Assembly: GCA_036362985.1 (NCBI GenBank)
Contig: JAYGXS010000001.1
Coordinates: forward strand, 39,973,940-40,037,939
Direction: 5' to 3'
Source: Ligula intestinalis
Taxonomy: Eukaryota > Platyhelminthes > Cestoda > Diphyllobothriidea > Diphyllobothriidae
Length of the DNA stretch: 64,000 nt
Shown here: positions 11,101 to 23,140 of the stretch, one piece after another
Layout: every line of letters begins with the position of its first letter
Position numbering within the stretch: the stretch's first letter is position 1
Program-made: the position numbers and the translations under genes
The notes under the pieces: generated by a model
Database searches by the model: none
The model's input: only the letters and a program-made list of their open reading frames with translations
Told to the model about the DNA's origin: nothing

Positions 11101-12600
11101 ACTGAGTATCTTGCAGCCTATTCTAAAGTCATTTCACTCACGATATGATGTTGGCTTTTTAATGAGCTTCCTTCTGAGCACTAGCAAAAACGATGTATGC
11201 ACTGTAAAAATGATTGCTTGATAGTCTACTTTTTATTATTTATTTTGACTGCCTTTATAAGTCCAAATATAATTTATGGAAAACATACAAGAATACATTA
11301 TTTATTGTACTCGTTTTTTAGGATATTATGCCTTCTTTAAATCTTATACTTAGAGGAAGGGTGCCTCTCTGTTAAAAACAGTTTCAAAATTGCCGAATAA
11401 TGTTGAAGCATACTGACTGCTACGCATAAATTCAAGGTTTGCAAACTGCGCGCTGTGTACATCCTATTAAAAGAAAAGTACGTTTTTGCCTACGATTTGA
11501 GGAAAAAGTCACCTCGTTCTCATAAAATATTTAAGAAGACGTGGATCTTGCTGTTTACGTTACGGGCAGCATTAATAAATAGACAGATACGATGTATTAT
11601 GAATGGACACTTAACAATCGAAAAAATGTCATAATTAGAACTTTTTCTAAAGCCGAATGATATCCTTCCTTTAAGAATAACATTTAAAGAAGGCGTAAGT
11701 TGCTACAAAAGGAGTACAAGAAAGAATTAATTGGTGTAGCTTTTCCATTCAATGCATTTGAATTTATAAAGGCAGTCAATGGCTACTTATGTATCCATTT
11801 TTTACAGTACGTACTTCTTATTAGCGGTCAGAAAGAAGCTCTTGAAAAAGCCGACTGTAAGAGAATTGGAAAAACGCTACAAGATAATCAGTGTTACAAC
11901 CTTATTCAATGCCGATCAGCTAGGGAGTATCAATACTCCGCAAATGTCGGCAAGTTGCACGAATTCGGAGCCATATCCTAGGCCTCGTACAGATGTTTGC
12001 GTGCGCACGACCTGAAAAGATAACTAATTCGGAGAAATCTATAAATATTGATCAATACGCGCCCCACTTAGCCGCCCACTCACCCAACAAAACTCTCTAC
12101 TGGGCATGCAGCGGCAAATGCAGGTGCAACGTATGTCAGTTAAACGCTAGCAACGTGCTCAGGTGACTCACTGCCACGGTGGGTACGTGCCTGTAGGTGT
12201 AGAAACAGTTCTCACAGGCGATGCAGCGATGCGCACACACTGCAGCAAGCAAGTCTTGTAACAAGACTCCAAAAGATTTCACGATCCAAACGCGTACCTA
12301 CGTATATACTAGGACCGCCTGCGGTATCTCGTTAGGTAATCACCACGCGTACCACGGCAAATTCATTCTACCGGTAAAAACAATGTAAATGAATGAGTGG
12401 CCTACGGGAACTGATGTCAGCTGATTATTAGAAGCACTGATTGCAGGCTGTTAAACGCTAACACAGAAAACTAGAATAGTTAAGCTTTACACCTATGTGC
12501 GCTTACTTTCTGGTTGCTTCTCTGTTCAATTAAGCTTTTTATCATATATAAATGAAATATGTTGACGCATTTGAAAATATCTTCCCCTCCTCTATCCCTT

Positions 12601-12793
12601 CACCATACGCCCGCATTTAAGACTACTGTCTTCTAATCTAGTTACCTATTAATTTTCACTCTTCTAGATCAATACTTAATTGGATAGTTAATTTATCTTA
12701 TTAATAGGCAATGACCGTTTGCAGTTGAATCAGAGGTCGCCAAATTGTAAGACGTCAATAAATTCTGCTAGTCCCGTAACCTTTGTCTTACTC
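12601..12793 (+). repeat. Dispersed repeat, copy 2 (matches 3543-3735)
   Basis: Same direction as copy 1 and the same length by eye. The best-conserved part is the TTAATTGGATAGTTAATTTA..GCAATGACC block. No coding capacity. Confidence 0.65.
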
Positions 12794-13048
12794 ATTAGTA
12801 TCACTATCATCATTTATGGTACTTCAAACTAGACAGCAATAACGTACAGCGGAGGGAAGTAGCTAAAAAGAACTTAAGGAGTCGGCCTTAGTTCCTAACA
12901 TAGGGTCATGAATATTTCCCTGTCCATAGTTGTATAACGTACTTATCACTGCATTTCGATGATTCTTCATTCGCAGGTATGGAGATCACGCAATTTTTAA
13001 GATGATAAGACACTTTGTTTGGGTGGAGAAAAAAACTAAAACATATAA

Positions 13049-13288
13049 GTGATACACGGAAGCGATGACATACTGAAATCTCGTACGAGTATGCATAACT
13101 GTCCCAACCACGAAAAACCTTTTGTAACTTCTCTTAACACAGAGGTCCTCGACTTCCTGGTAAACGAAATTTTGAATCAGGCTGGAGGAACTGTTATGAT
13201 TAATGCGACTACCACATTTGACTTCAGAAATACGAATTATCTTGAAAACCGCAGGCGAAACCAACAGCTCCAGCTTGAAACGCATTAA
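13049..13288 (+). other. Unassigned 79-codon open frame
   Basis: An ATG-to-stop frame whose translation has ordinary protein composition (for example LNTEVLDFLVNEILNQ and TTTFDFRNTNYLENRR). I recognise no family. There is an overlapping 99-codon frame on the other strand, so at most one is real. No splice sites or neighbouring exons that would extend it were found. It may be a remnant of a host exon or of a mobile element. It is listed because it stands out from the surrounding AT-rich noise, not because function is shown. Confidence 0.2.
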
Positions 13289-13473
13289 CTATTACGTAAA
13301 CAAAAGAACAGGAAGATTTTAATAGAGGTAAGAAATGGTTCTTGAGCTGTTAGTACGAGACGTTATCTTGGGCTGAATTCCAAAAAACTGATAATTTCTC
13401 GTGTCCGAAGCGTATTAAAAACCTGAACAAAAACCAAAATTCTAAGACTAATCATAAATCTAGTCCTACTGAG

Positions 13474-13740
13474 GAGAAGAAGACTGGATCGTTGGGACAA
13501 AACTTCAATTTGCCTGACGTTTCGAGATCCGTCGCCGATACGTCATCAGAGACATAGTCATACAGCAGAAGCTTCTCAAGCAGTCCTGGAGAGATGCAGA
13601 GCTTTATACTGGTGGCGGCAGTCCCTTGTGTGTGTACCTGTGTATATCGCAGCCATTGGTGTTGCCGGTCCCACCAGTATACGTGTACCTGTGTATGCGA
13701 GTATCATCACTGCTCTGTGCGTGTCCGTCAAGTCCTACTG
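13474..13740 (-). repeat. Penelope-like terminal repeat (solo or partial)
   Basis: GAGGAGAAGAAGACTGGATC at the edge is followed by TTTGCCTGACGTTTCGAGATC (from about 13510) and GTCATCAGAGACATAG, the PLE signature of this window with the PLE coding strand minus. Inside, TATACTGGTG (13609) and CACCAGTATA (13672) form a 10-bp inverted pair, and GTGTACCTGTGTAT is repeated about 50 bases apart. No protein domain adjoins. Confidence 0.6.
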
Positions 13741-16293
13741 TAAAATTTAACTCAACCCTTCACTGTATCACGAACCACAACTACACTGATGTATAGCGCA
13801 AGGGGGCCTGGAATATGTGGGTTTCCTGCTGGGTCCAACCTTTAGCAAGGTCTTTGTCGCAACGCCTACAGCGACGTTCGCTAAAATACTTATGTAAGTT
13901 AACATCCCCAAACCTCACAAGGCAACTTATAGTGCCTGCTAACAAGGATGTTTCGGCGACTCACATTTTTTATAAGTTTTCATAGGGGAATGAGGATGAA
14001 AGTTGATCTTTCTGCAGCGAACAGGTGAAAAGTTTCACTAGCCCGCATAAAGAAAGTTGTGTACTGAAAAAAGAATTACTAACCTTAAGATTCAAAGCTC
14101 ATGTGCTTAACGATAGTAATTTCCCAGTATATCCCATAGTCAACAATATAACTTTTTACAGTGAACCATTTTCCAAAGGCACTACTTAGGGTACATCAAA
14201 TAATATATGTCCCTTAAATAAGCCATGTTTTTGGGCATGCACTTGAAGAGAACGTAGCTGTCTGGCATGCATGGACTGTAGATCTAACAAAGGGAAGATT
14301 CTGGACAAATAAAGCTGCACTTCAAAAGAAGTTAGCCTTGATGTTGTTTTCAAACCTCACATTAGGATCGGCATCCTTTCTGCAACATCCAGAACCTGAA
14401 GTTACAACTATGCCCTTCAAACCCTGAATTCTAAGACGCACTTTCGGTTTCAAATTTAACTATTTTCTGACCAAGATGTGGTATATATCAATGAATTTTG
14501 ATTTTTGAAAAAGAACATTCCCATAACAAGCAGGAAAAGTTAACCTATCAACGTTGAAAAAAAGTGACTATGATTTAACGCTTTTCAATCTGCCCTCCTA
14601 AATAATTACCCATCCATCGCATAGAGAAGGCCTAAGTAGACGATACCTACGAAGTAGTGTTCAAACGTTCGGGAATGCTGCCCCCACAGTACATGAATTA
14701 GTTTAAATCGGATCGAGTAAAAAAACCCTTTACGGAATATCCTCCCGGAAGAAGTGAGGACACTCCAAATATTTTTGTCACATTGAGTCGTCATTATGGG
14801 CTCAAGTGGATTCGGCGCCCTCCTTGCAATGCCTCTTTATGGAAAAAAATGTAAATTGCTTTTGAGTTGCGAAAAAAGTTATCGATTAAGCACATGCGTT
14901 CTTGCAGAGATATGTATTCAGATGCCAAGTACCTGTCATAATCTCTCCAGCTGGTCAATGTTAATTACGGCTGCTTGCAAACGTCGCAAATTAGGCTGAC
15001 CAGATGTGTTTTGATCAGATTACGCTGACACCCGCGCAATTCTGACCTCAGTTTTCTTCCACACTTGTTTATTCGCGCCTACTCATTTAGACTACAAAAA
15101 CCCTAGAATGTCAAACGTGCCTCGGAAACTAGACGTCAAAATGCACTATGCACCTGGAAGGCGACAGAGCTTGCATACGGTTAAAGCGACAGTCTGCCAA
15201 GACAGAAAAAAGGACTTGCAGACAGCGACTGCGTTCGCTTCCTTTATTAGTACTGCCCATGGTGTGGTTTGCACTTTGCGATCTGTTATGCATGTTCGAT
15301 TGTACTTGTTATGTTTGCGGCGAGGTGATGCGGGAGCACTCGACAAATGGCCGGCCGAATGCTAATATCGAGCGCAATGTACGTCTTACATCCTCGACGG
15401 TATGGGGAAAACCGCAATGTTGGAGGACAAAGGAAAGCGTCAAGGGCGCGGAGGGGAGGCAGGTAATTTAAAGTTACATCCTTTAGGTCAGCATGTCGGC
15501 GATGGAGTATACACATTTTTAACTTGCTGAATAAACGCTTGCCTAACAGATACGGGACTTACTCGTCCCGTGCTGTCTTGGGATTCACTCTCGAGCCCTT
15601 CCAGCAGTATCATAGCAGCTAATATGACAAGTAAATGAATATCACCGATGGAGACTAGGATGGCCGTTTCTGGCTCATGAGCTTTCATCAGCCAGTCATA
15701 GCCAACTCCAATTGGTACACCATCCGAGGATCCAACAGCTGACCTTTTGATTAGAAATTTAACGTTCTAACCAATGGGCCGGGGGCTTATTTTCTTGCCA
15801 GTTTAGGTCGGGCTCATTGACACTCGTTGAGTAACGTTCGCCGATCGCAGCACATTTTACAATACCAATGCGTCCCCCTTGCTGGCATTGGTCCGAATCC
15901 AACTGAGACCGCTCAGTTTTATAGGACTCTGTCAGAGGAATAATTCTAATCTGTCAACCCTCCCCACAGTATAAATAGTTAAGTTTATTGGCTGGTCTAA
16001 TAAATGGTCACGAAACAGCTCAAAATTAGAGAAAACCGCCATTATACATATGACGAGGAGAAAACAAGAAGTCCTTCTTTGAGATGATCATAAAGTTTAT
16101 GATATAGGGTATCAGGGCACATCAAATTCTGCCCTTATTATAGCCGACGCCTCCTGCAGGTCCACAATGATTAACGAACCCCACAATCTGACAAAAGTGA
16201 GGGCTAAATGTAGATTTACGGGACCTAAACAATTATTGGCTGCTGGAAAAGTTGTCAGTGAGTAGACCACGCAAAATAATGTTGCATACTTAC
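13741..16293. other. No supported gene; possible 3' part of F-BAR gene not resolved
   Basis: Overlapping frames at 15108-15516 on both strands reflect locally higher GC, with no domain. A perfect 7-bp hairpin (ACGGGAC, 6-base loop, GTCCCGT) lies at 15552-15571. Downstream exons of the minus-strand F-BAR gene could lie here. One possible acceptor (CTGCAG, exon from 16153) would add EASAIIRAEFDVP before a stop, but this is weak. Confidence 0.4.
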
Positions 16294-19200
16294 TTGTTTG
16301 GCATCGATACGAGCTGCCGTGGCCTCCAGATCGGAGCATACCGAGGACATCCTTTCTATCGTCACGCGAAGGCGCTCAGCCAGAACGCAGAGCAATTCTT
16401 GCGTCTTCTTGATTCGGAAGAGCTCCATCTGCTGACCCACTTCACCCCACTGTTTGAGTGTGTGATTATAGTGGTGGCCCCTATTCATGTTAAACTGATC
16501 CAGCGCGACAAGATAGTCCGCTCTGGCACGTTTGAATTCGCAGTTTTTTAAACTGTACAAGTTTAGTGCCTGTAACATTAGATAAAAAGGTCATAAATAA
16601 TCGAATAAAACGTAGGACATCTCTAGGTGTGTAACGAAATATAATGGCTTAATAACACCATTACTGGTCAGCACTTCGAGTTTTTCACGGAGATACCACT
16701 CATTTGAATGGACTAGGTTCTATTTAACTTTAAATTGAATACTACGGATGGTTCAGTCATTTACAAGGCTGTAGACTATACTGCAGATCATTGATATAGG
16801 AAAAATAAATTTCTAATACATCCTTCCTCAAGACGCTTAAGAAATTATTGGCTTACTATGCATTATGGAAGAAACAAGGAAGAAAGGCATCATACATCAT
16901 AATAAAAACTTAGTAAAACAATCATACTCTGCAAACATGTACTGATAAACCGCTCTTCTGTGCTTAAATCCTGTGACAAGAGCATTCACAGATTCAGATA
17001 GATTGCATAAAATAATGTATACGTTTCATGTTGATTAAGGTACTCGGTTCTGATTCAGCCCAGACAATCTTTAAACAGAAAGTGGTCTTTGATCAAGAAA
17101 TATTCCCAAAAAAAGTAAACGTGACTTTTTTTGGTTTATCTGTCAACGTCTGTTGGCTACTCAAGGACCCCAAATTGGAAATTTGGATCCCTTAGCTCCA
17201 TTTTATTTAATCAATGGACTTATTATTCGCTTAGCTACAACTGCTTAGATGTTTAAAAGGAAACAAAGTTTCCATCACATAAAATCCTTTTCTAGCTTCA
17301 CCTTTTATTCGCAGTAACTAACATACATTTTTGTTCGCTTATAGGCGCGAACCTGATTTCTTGGTAGTCTTTGTCAAAAATTCAAATGTACCTACTAAAA
17401 GAGGTTCATGGTCTGATACTTGGATGCGATATCCACACAAGGCCCGATTGACCATTAAAAGTGAAGCACTTAATGATAATAATGTCACTGAACTTCCGAC
17501 AGTCGCCAGAACTACCTCAGTAGAATCGATTTCAAGAGAGATAATGGTATACGGCCAGTGGGATTATACACCAGAGCTCCCTAACACCAGTCGACAATTG
17601 ATCATTAAATGTACTAGAAAATTGAGATGATGGACATTGGACAGCAAGGGAGCCTGGGTAGCAGGACAGAAACTTGAATGTGGTACGTAAAATCAAATAA
17701 AACTCAATGATTTGATTCGAAACGTCGGCAAAATAAATGTATATTTTTTACTATTTTGACTTGCAAATTATATCTGGGACGCGATTTCAGCTAGTTTTAT
17801 TAAGTAAATTTTTGCAGTATAATAAAGGAAACCTAAAATGATTTGATAAGCCAGCATCATTGCGCAAAAATTCGATTAAAGAACACTTGTATATGCATAG
17901 ACAACCGTTAAGCTATTCGACCGAAATTAATTTATTCACTGCTGGGCAAAAGTGGCACAAAGTGAATTTTTACATATCCATATGCTATAGCTTCGACTTA
18001 AGCTAAGACAATCTGAAGTTCTTAGAAGCAGTAAGGGGTTTAGCATGCTTGAATAACTTATTCGACCCAATTGTGAAAAAACTTGGCCATCTCAAGTTTC
18101 TTTTAAGAAAAAAGGAATCCTCATAGCTCAGTTGTCTAGAGTGTCGACTGTACCAAAGCTTTCTCTTTGCTGGATAACACATATATTTGCTCGAGTAACG
18201 TACAAACTAAAGTCAGCACATATGCAATTTGAAAATTCAATCTAACATTTCAAAAGCATGTAAAGCAACAAAATATATGCGAAATTCAACTATTCATTTT
18301 ATATATGCTAGCTGAAGGTGACAACGAATGCTATCTTGAGCACTGATGATTAGATAATCAATTTGGAAGTTTCAAAACACACCTCAGACGTTTTCAGTGT
18401 ATGCCAAAATGCTTTTATCTATTCATAGTTCGAAGGATTTATATTTCAGTTTCCGGCCACGAACAGGAATTTTTTGTTATTGGACCATTCGTTTGTTTAG
18501 ATGGAAATGTTGATGTACAAAGAAGTAACAAGAGGTCGTCAGGAGGCAATTAAAGCCTTTATATTTTCACTTAAGCCAAAAAGTGAAACCTTTGGGCATA
18601 AACATTAGACTTCGATTTATAGCTGTGAGTTTAAATCTTTAAGTGTTCATAAGAGGAATAAAGCGGTTAAGGTTAGGTAAGCAAAAAGAGATATTGGTTC
18701 ACATCATGTAGTACGGAATAAAATGGCCCTTTAACAGAACTGAGCTGTCATTACATATAAAATAGGACAAATTCTTTATACAAATAAAAATGACTAAGTC
18801 CACAAGGCGATCCCCTCATACAGCTGTCCGCTTAAGTATTTGGCATTGAATTTTCCACCTATAAATAAATCGGAGGTTTGCACAACACTTATGTGAGCTA
18901 TTTTTTTACGTACATAATTTGGAGCTGTATTTGAAAATAAAAGTACCACCGAAAGTAGGAATTTATATATCTAGTTCAAATAATTGGCAACTTAAAAGAA
19001 ATAGGCTGCCTAGTTTTGGATGCTGATTTCGCTGATGCAAGCGATCCAGCGTTTTAGAGGTGCGATCGTGAAAATTGAATTGATACATTTCGCTCCTTCC
19101 CGGTTATTATTAGGCCTGGTGATAACTTCTCGAAAACGCATACGATAAGGCATACTTTAAGGTTGCAAGGTCAAAACCAAGCACTCTTTGATAAAATTTA

Positions 19201-20885
19201 TCAACAAACAGACCACCGCTTCCTTTTTAAGTTCAACAAAAACAATATCTAAATTTCACAAAAAACCATTTTGAGACAAAGACGCATGTGAGAAATCTAA
19301 TTGCGAAGTCACATTTACTGACTGGCTATCACATTATACGCATGCCCACAGTCGGCGTAATAAACAGTTTTTGCTTTAACAAACTATGCGTTCAACGTTT
19401 TTTATGCTAAATATTACGCATAGCGTACTAAATTTATCAGAACAGGCATATACAGAAGGCATAGGTTTCCGATTTCTTGACCTTTAACAAGCCTAGGTCT
19501 TCCACGCGTATCGGGAGAATGACCACACAGTAGATAACGCCAGTTATAGTTTTTCTATTCCTATAAGCGTTAAATTGCTGTGGAAGCTACGATGACTTAA
19601 TTGAACGTTGCGAATGGCTTTAATTTTAGTAAACTCTGAAGACGTGTAGACCTCCGCTTGAACTTCATATTAAGAATACGCTTCTTAGACTTCTCGAGGC
19701 AAAGTTTTCTCAGAAATTTACCTCTCAAAATAAGACAGTAAAATGTAGGTATTTTATGACTGGTTCCGGGTGAAGAATATTTACCGAAGTCATAGGTAGC
19801 TTTCCGGTGTGATGTGGTTTTTAGAGCAGTGTCAATTAAATCTTCATATGGCTTTGATCTGTCAATGTGGCTGGCTGCGAATCATTTTCTCTAACAGGAT
19901 TCACCATTTCCTAATATAAAATGTACAATGAGTACACACCAAATGATCTGCGTAGGGTTCTATATGCAAAATCCTGGTAATAAGAAACATAAGAATTTTT
20001 TTGCGGCATGTGAATTCCCGAAGATAATCGAGCAAATTAAGAGATTGAATGGAAATATATAAAATAATCATTCCAGAAATAGTCCTGCTTCGATTCGTAA
20101 AACCATCGAAGTGAGCACAACTGAAGACAGCCAATCCTCATTCGGGCAATTATTAATAGACAACGAACTATAATTGTTGAGTAAACTACATGGATATCGC
20201 ATTGCAACATTCATGGAATCCTGACCAAAACTAATATATTGATAAATGATAACACTATGGGAAAATGCACCTTCTCAACCTCCAGTCGAGAGCACGTATT
20301 GTCAGCATCGACTTTCTCGAATTCGGCTTTACACCGAAGCACTTCATTGTACTTCTCCCGGTAGCGTCGTTTTTCCTCTTCGATAATTTTAATCTGTGTT
20401 TTTATTTCAGTTTGGAAACGATCCCTAGGAATAATTGAGTATATTATATGCAAACCTTGATTGTCTCCACTTTTTAAGTTGTTGCCTTTGTTCTTCAATT
20501 GCTTTTTTAGTTTCTCCCGTAGCCTGAAGATCGAAGGAGAGTGGCATTAACGTTTCTGAGTCGATCAATTTCCCAACGGCTTGAACAAATTCATTGAATC
20601 CGATACCAAATGTTGTTTCAAGCCCAATAGCTTTCTTAATGTTCAGCCTGTATTTTTCGCATAACTTCCTATTTGCATATTCAATCGAATTTACAGTCAT
20701 ACTTTTGAGCAGCAAAGGCTTCTGTTTGCATTTTCCCTATGTCTATTAGAAACTTTTGAATTCGCTCGTGCAGTGCGATACCGGACTCTTGATATTTAAG
20801 AAGATTTGATGTTTGATCCTAAAAAAATATAAATGTGTGCAGATAATACCCAGAGACTAATGCCCCACGACTGATCGTTCATCAT
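16294..20885 (-). CDS. F-BAR domain protein, CIP4/FNBP1 (TOCA)-like, 5' five exons
   Basis: F-BAR proteins form curved coiled-coil dimers that bind and bend membranes. The CIP4/FNBP1 group links this to Cdc42 and actin during endocytosis. Exons on the minus strand: 20885-20850, 20818-20703, 20668-20456, 20424-20271 and 16569-16294. They join in frame to 265 residues with no stop. Introns are 31, 34, 31 and 3701 bp, all GT-AG. The start MMNDQSWGISLWDQ matches the SWGxxLWDQ opening of the CIP4/FNBP1 group, and an in-frame TGA lies four codons upstream of the first ATG. Further landmarks are KFLIDIGKMQTEAFAAQKKL, the helix region around RRYREKYNEV, FEKVDADNTCSRLEVEK joined to ALNLYSLKNCEFKRARADY, and a final helix ending ARIDAKQ before GTAAGT. 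The length fits nearly a whole F-BAR domain. HR1 and SH3 parts were not located, so the gene is incomplete here. FES/FER is a less likely alternative. Confidence 0.85.
17336..17630 (+). other. Unassigned open frame inside F-BAR intron 4, opposite strand
   Basis: An open plus-strand frame of up to 99 codons, preceded by a good acceptor-like site (TTTTTGTTCGCTTATAG). Its composition is protein-like (REPDFLVVFVKNS, RTTSVESISREIM), but it matches no family I know and no adjoining exon was found. It may be a relic exon or chance. Confidence 0.2.
17699..17745 (+). repeat. Short Penelope-like signature fragment
   Basis: GATTCGAAACGTCGGCAAAA followed by TAAATGTA is the PLE signature in the reverse direction (coding strand plus). 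Only about 45 bp are recognisable. Confidence 0.4.
18115..18165 (+). repeat. tRNA-like box A fragment
   Basis: CATAGCTCAGTTGTCTAGAG resembles a tRNA D-arm (TAGCTCAGTTGGTAGAG). No box B (GGTTCGA) follows at the expected distance, so this is a decayed SINE head or tRNA relic and not a tRNA gene. Confidence 0.35.
20271..20885 (-). other. Mini-intron block of the F-BAR gene (exons 1-4)
   Basis: Three very short introns: 20849-20819 (31 bp, GTATTATCTG ... TTTTTTTAG), 20702-20669 (34 bp, GTATGACTGT ... CAAATAG) and 20455-20425 (31 bp, GTTTGCATAT ... ATTCCTAG). Each removes a frame break exactly and restores the F-BAR reading frame (phases 0, 2, 2). The fourth intron starts at 20270 (GAGAAG/GTGCAT) and ends at 16570 (ATGTTACAG). 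Introns of this size are typical of tapeworm genes. Confidence 0.85.
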
Positions 20886-22680
20886 ATTAACATTAGTTCA
20901 TAAAACGAGCTCGAACAAGTTTAAATTGCCGCCTAGGTCGCAATACAAATCACTGTTCCACGTATTATAAACATGACTTTCCACTCCATATGACCGTCCA
21001 CGAAATCATGAATTCGCAAATTATATTGTTCGATTTCGAAGCGGTAAGTATAAAAATTAAAGTTCCGTCTTTGAGCATCCATGTCAAATAAAGACTGAGA
21101 GTCTGAAAAACAGACAAAACGCACTGAAAACAGGTGACTGCTTACAAGGCCGCATAGAAAATAAGGAGTGAGACCACATGGTGTTAAACAGGATAGGGGA
21201 GCTTAGAGATCTGCAAAAGGTGGTGAAATAACGTAAACATACTTTATGGCAAAACGACTGTGTAAATGCTTAAATGGTCGTATTATTTAACTGGAAATTC
21301 TCCACAATAAGTCGTTTTGAGACGTAGAACTGAGTCAGGTTTACCGTAAAAACAGCTCATGATACTTTTTAATAGGCCGAGATGGCAGTGGGTTTGTAAC
21401 CTTAGGCGAAAAGAAGAGGTCAAAATGAGCGCCGTAATAAACCACGTCTGCTGGAGTTAACAGGCGGGCACCTAGGCAGTTAAGCAGCATTTGCTGCTGT
21501 ATCGAATGCAAGTGAAACCTTGCTTGTGCGTGTGACAACATATTGCAGAAGTTTTGGGAGGGCAAAGCGTGAAAAGCGACACATCAGTGAGTGGTTTATT
21601 ATAGGCCAGAGCGCTCTCTGCTCAACATTTTTCCAGAAACGAACAGAACTTCGATATATAACAGATTGTTGGAGAGCCTGAAAATCCGCTGCTTTCGGAA
21701 GCCTATCATATTTTGGTTGCTAAAAGAAACTGCCTTTGCCCTCTTTTACATTTTACCTAGAGGGATAGAAAAAAATTGCGGCGCAGTGGACCGATATTAT
21801 GCTAACAACAATCTTAGACGCACAACCAGCCAACTACGCAGTTTTTGTGAGGAATGCATAATAATTGGATGCCGATTTGCAATAGCGAAAAAATGAACTT
21901 GAAATACCCTATCAGAGAATCTACATATGATCCCGTCGAGAACATGCTTATAGATGGGTAGCACCGAACATTTGCACTAAAATTCAGCATACATAAGGGA
22001 CACCAACATAGCCTTTGAAAACTCTACAGATAAATATTGGCCAAGCATGCCAATCTTGCGGAGTTATATGTGTTTATTCTATAAATAATAAATCTATCAA
22101 GCTAAATGAGCAGGCTTAAAATTGTGCGTTCTTTTGTAACATTAATAGCCAAGTAGTCATCAACGAAGAGCACCATAATCAGGATCCTTCAGAAATACCT
22201 GTGACTATCTGCGAGTCCGAGATTCCGTGACTAATTCCAGCCCATGGGGAACACGCGAAATTCAAAACTCCGCTGACGATAGGCACGGTTTTCGAACCGA
22301 AATTAAAGGATGTGCCCTGTATGGCATCGGCTCATAAAAATGAACTGCGTAGCCTCGCGGATCACTATAGCCATAGCGCTGAAGCCCGTGCTGGGTCAGA
22401 TGGACTATTCAACAAATCCCCCAGGGCAAAGTTCTCGTAGCCAGTTCACAATGCATTTTTCTCCATGAGCTTCCCCACTCAACCAATGATAGTCCTAAGT
22501 GTAGAATAGCAAGGCCTTGCGGGATTGCTTAAGGAAATAATAAGTGAGGCTCTTAGATTTTCGATATTGAAGGTGAGAATTTTGAAATTGGTTCCGAATT
22601 TAAGCTCTTTGCGCTAACGAGGTTTTTAGTCTTTACCTTAGTGTAGAAGACACAACTGGCTGAAAAAAACTGACAAAGGA
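20886..22680. other. Upstream of F-BAR gene; no supported gene
   Basis: Should hold the F-BAR 5' untranslated region and promoter, but no clear TATA box or initiator could be singled out. A minus-strand frame at 21341-21565 contains a protein-like run (SHAQARFHLHSIQQQML, PADVVYYGAHFDLFFSPK) ending at a possible donor, AAG/GTTACA (near 21405). It has no recognised family. A plus-strand frame at 21591-21896 likewise has no recognised domain. Confidence 0.35.
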
Positions 22681-22860
22681 ACTGCGTATTATCTGCCCTC
22701 TGGATATATTCCCTCTGAGTGAGACGAATCCTTCGCTTTCACAATCTAACTGGACTGCGTATTATCTGCCCTTTGGAAATATCCTTTCTGAGTGAGACGA
22801 ATCCTTCGCTTTCACGATCTAACTGGACCGCGGATTATACCACGCTCTGGAAGTTATTCC
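22681..22860 (+). repeat. 73-bp tandem repeat, about 2.4 copies
   Basis: Units start at 22681, 22754 and 22827 (ACTGCGTATTATCTGCCC and ACCGCGGATTATACC). The first two units differ at only a few positions and contain GAGTGAGACGAATCCTTCGC. The third is partial. Confidence 0.9.
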
Positions 22861-23140
22861 TACGGTCAGCACAAGTCTAGAAGTTCATTCGCTCCTAAAA
22901 ACAACATCGCTGCTTCAGACTCTGATTGCTACAGTGCAAAGAACTCCTCACAAGAAAGGCTGAGTCGTTCACATTAAAATTCTGACTGTTGAACTAAATC
23001 GCACAAGTAAATTTTTTCGCTATCTATATAAGCACGGCCGGTCGATGTCAGACTTTGAATTAATGCACTCTCATATAGTTTCCAATAGCATGGGTCACGC
23101 TAACATGCACGATCCATCTCTGCTAGATGAAAACAAATGT

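Larger units (their letters stand above)
9575..11985. mobile_element. Long-TIR miniature DNA transposon, copy 1, split by a PLE
   Basis: The two ends are imperfect inverted copies of each other: 9575-9654 (CAGTACGGCTCAGAATTC ... TTTCGCTAATCG) reverse-complements to 11880-11985 (ACAACCTTATTCAATGCCGA ... GAATTCGGAGCCAT). Interior blocks such as TGACTGCCTTTATAA and GCCTTCTTTAAAT recur inverted further in. The same sequence occurs uninterrupted at 55499-56482. Removing the PLE at 9655-11088 and one 12-bp target duplication leaves about 965 bp, close to the 984 bp of the other copy. It carries no transposase; the frame at 11700-11981 is non-coding. It is probably a non-autonomous element of the Tc1/mariner type, judged from copy 2. 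Confidence 0.75.

Noticed and set aside
11700..11981. 93-codon plus-strand frame
   Set aside because: It lies in the right half of the palindromic miniature transposon; the uninterrupted copy at 55.5 kb does not keep the frame.
16100..16293. A sixth F-BAR exon starting at 16242 (after TTTTCCAG)
   Set aside because: The acceptor looks good, but the frame stops after five codons. An alternative at 16153 stops after 13. Neither gives the expected downstream F-BAR sequence.
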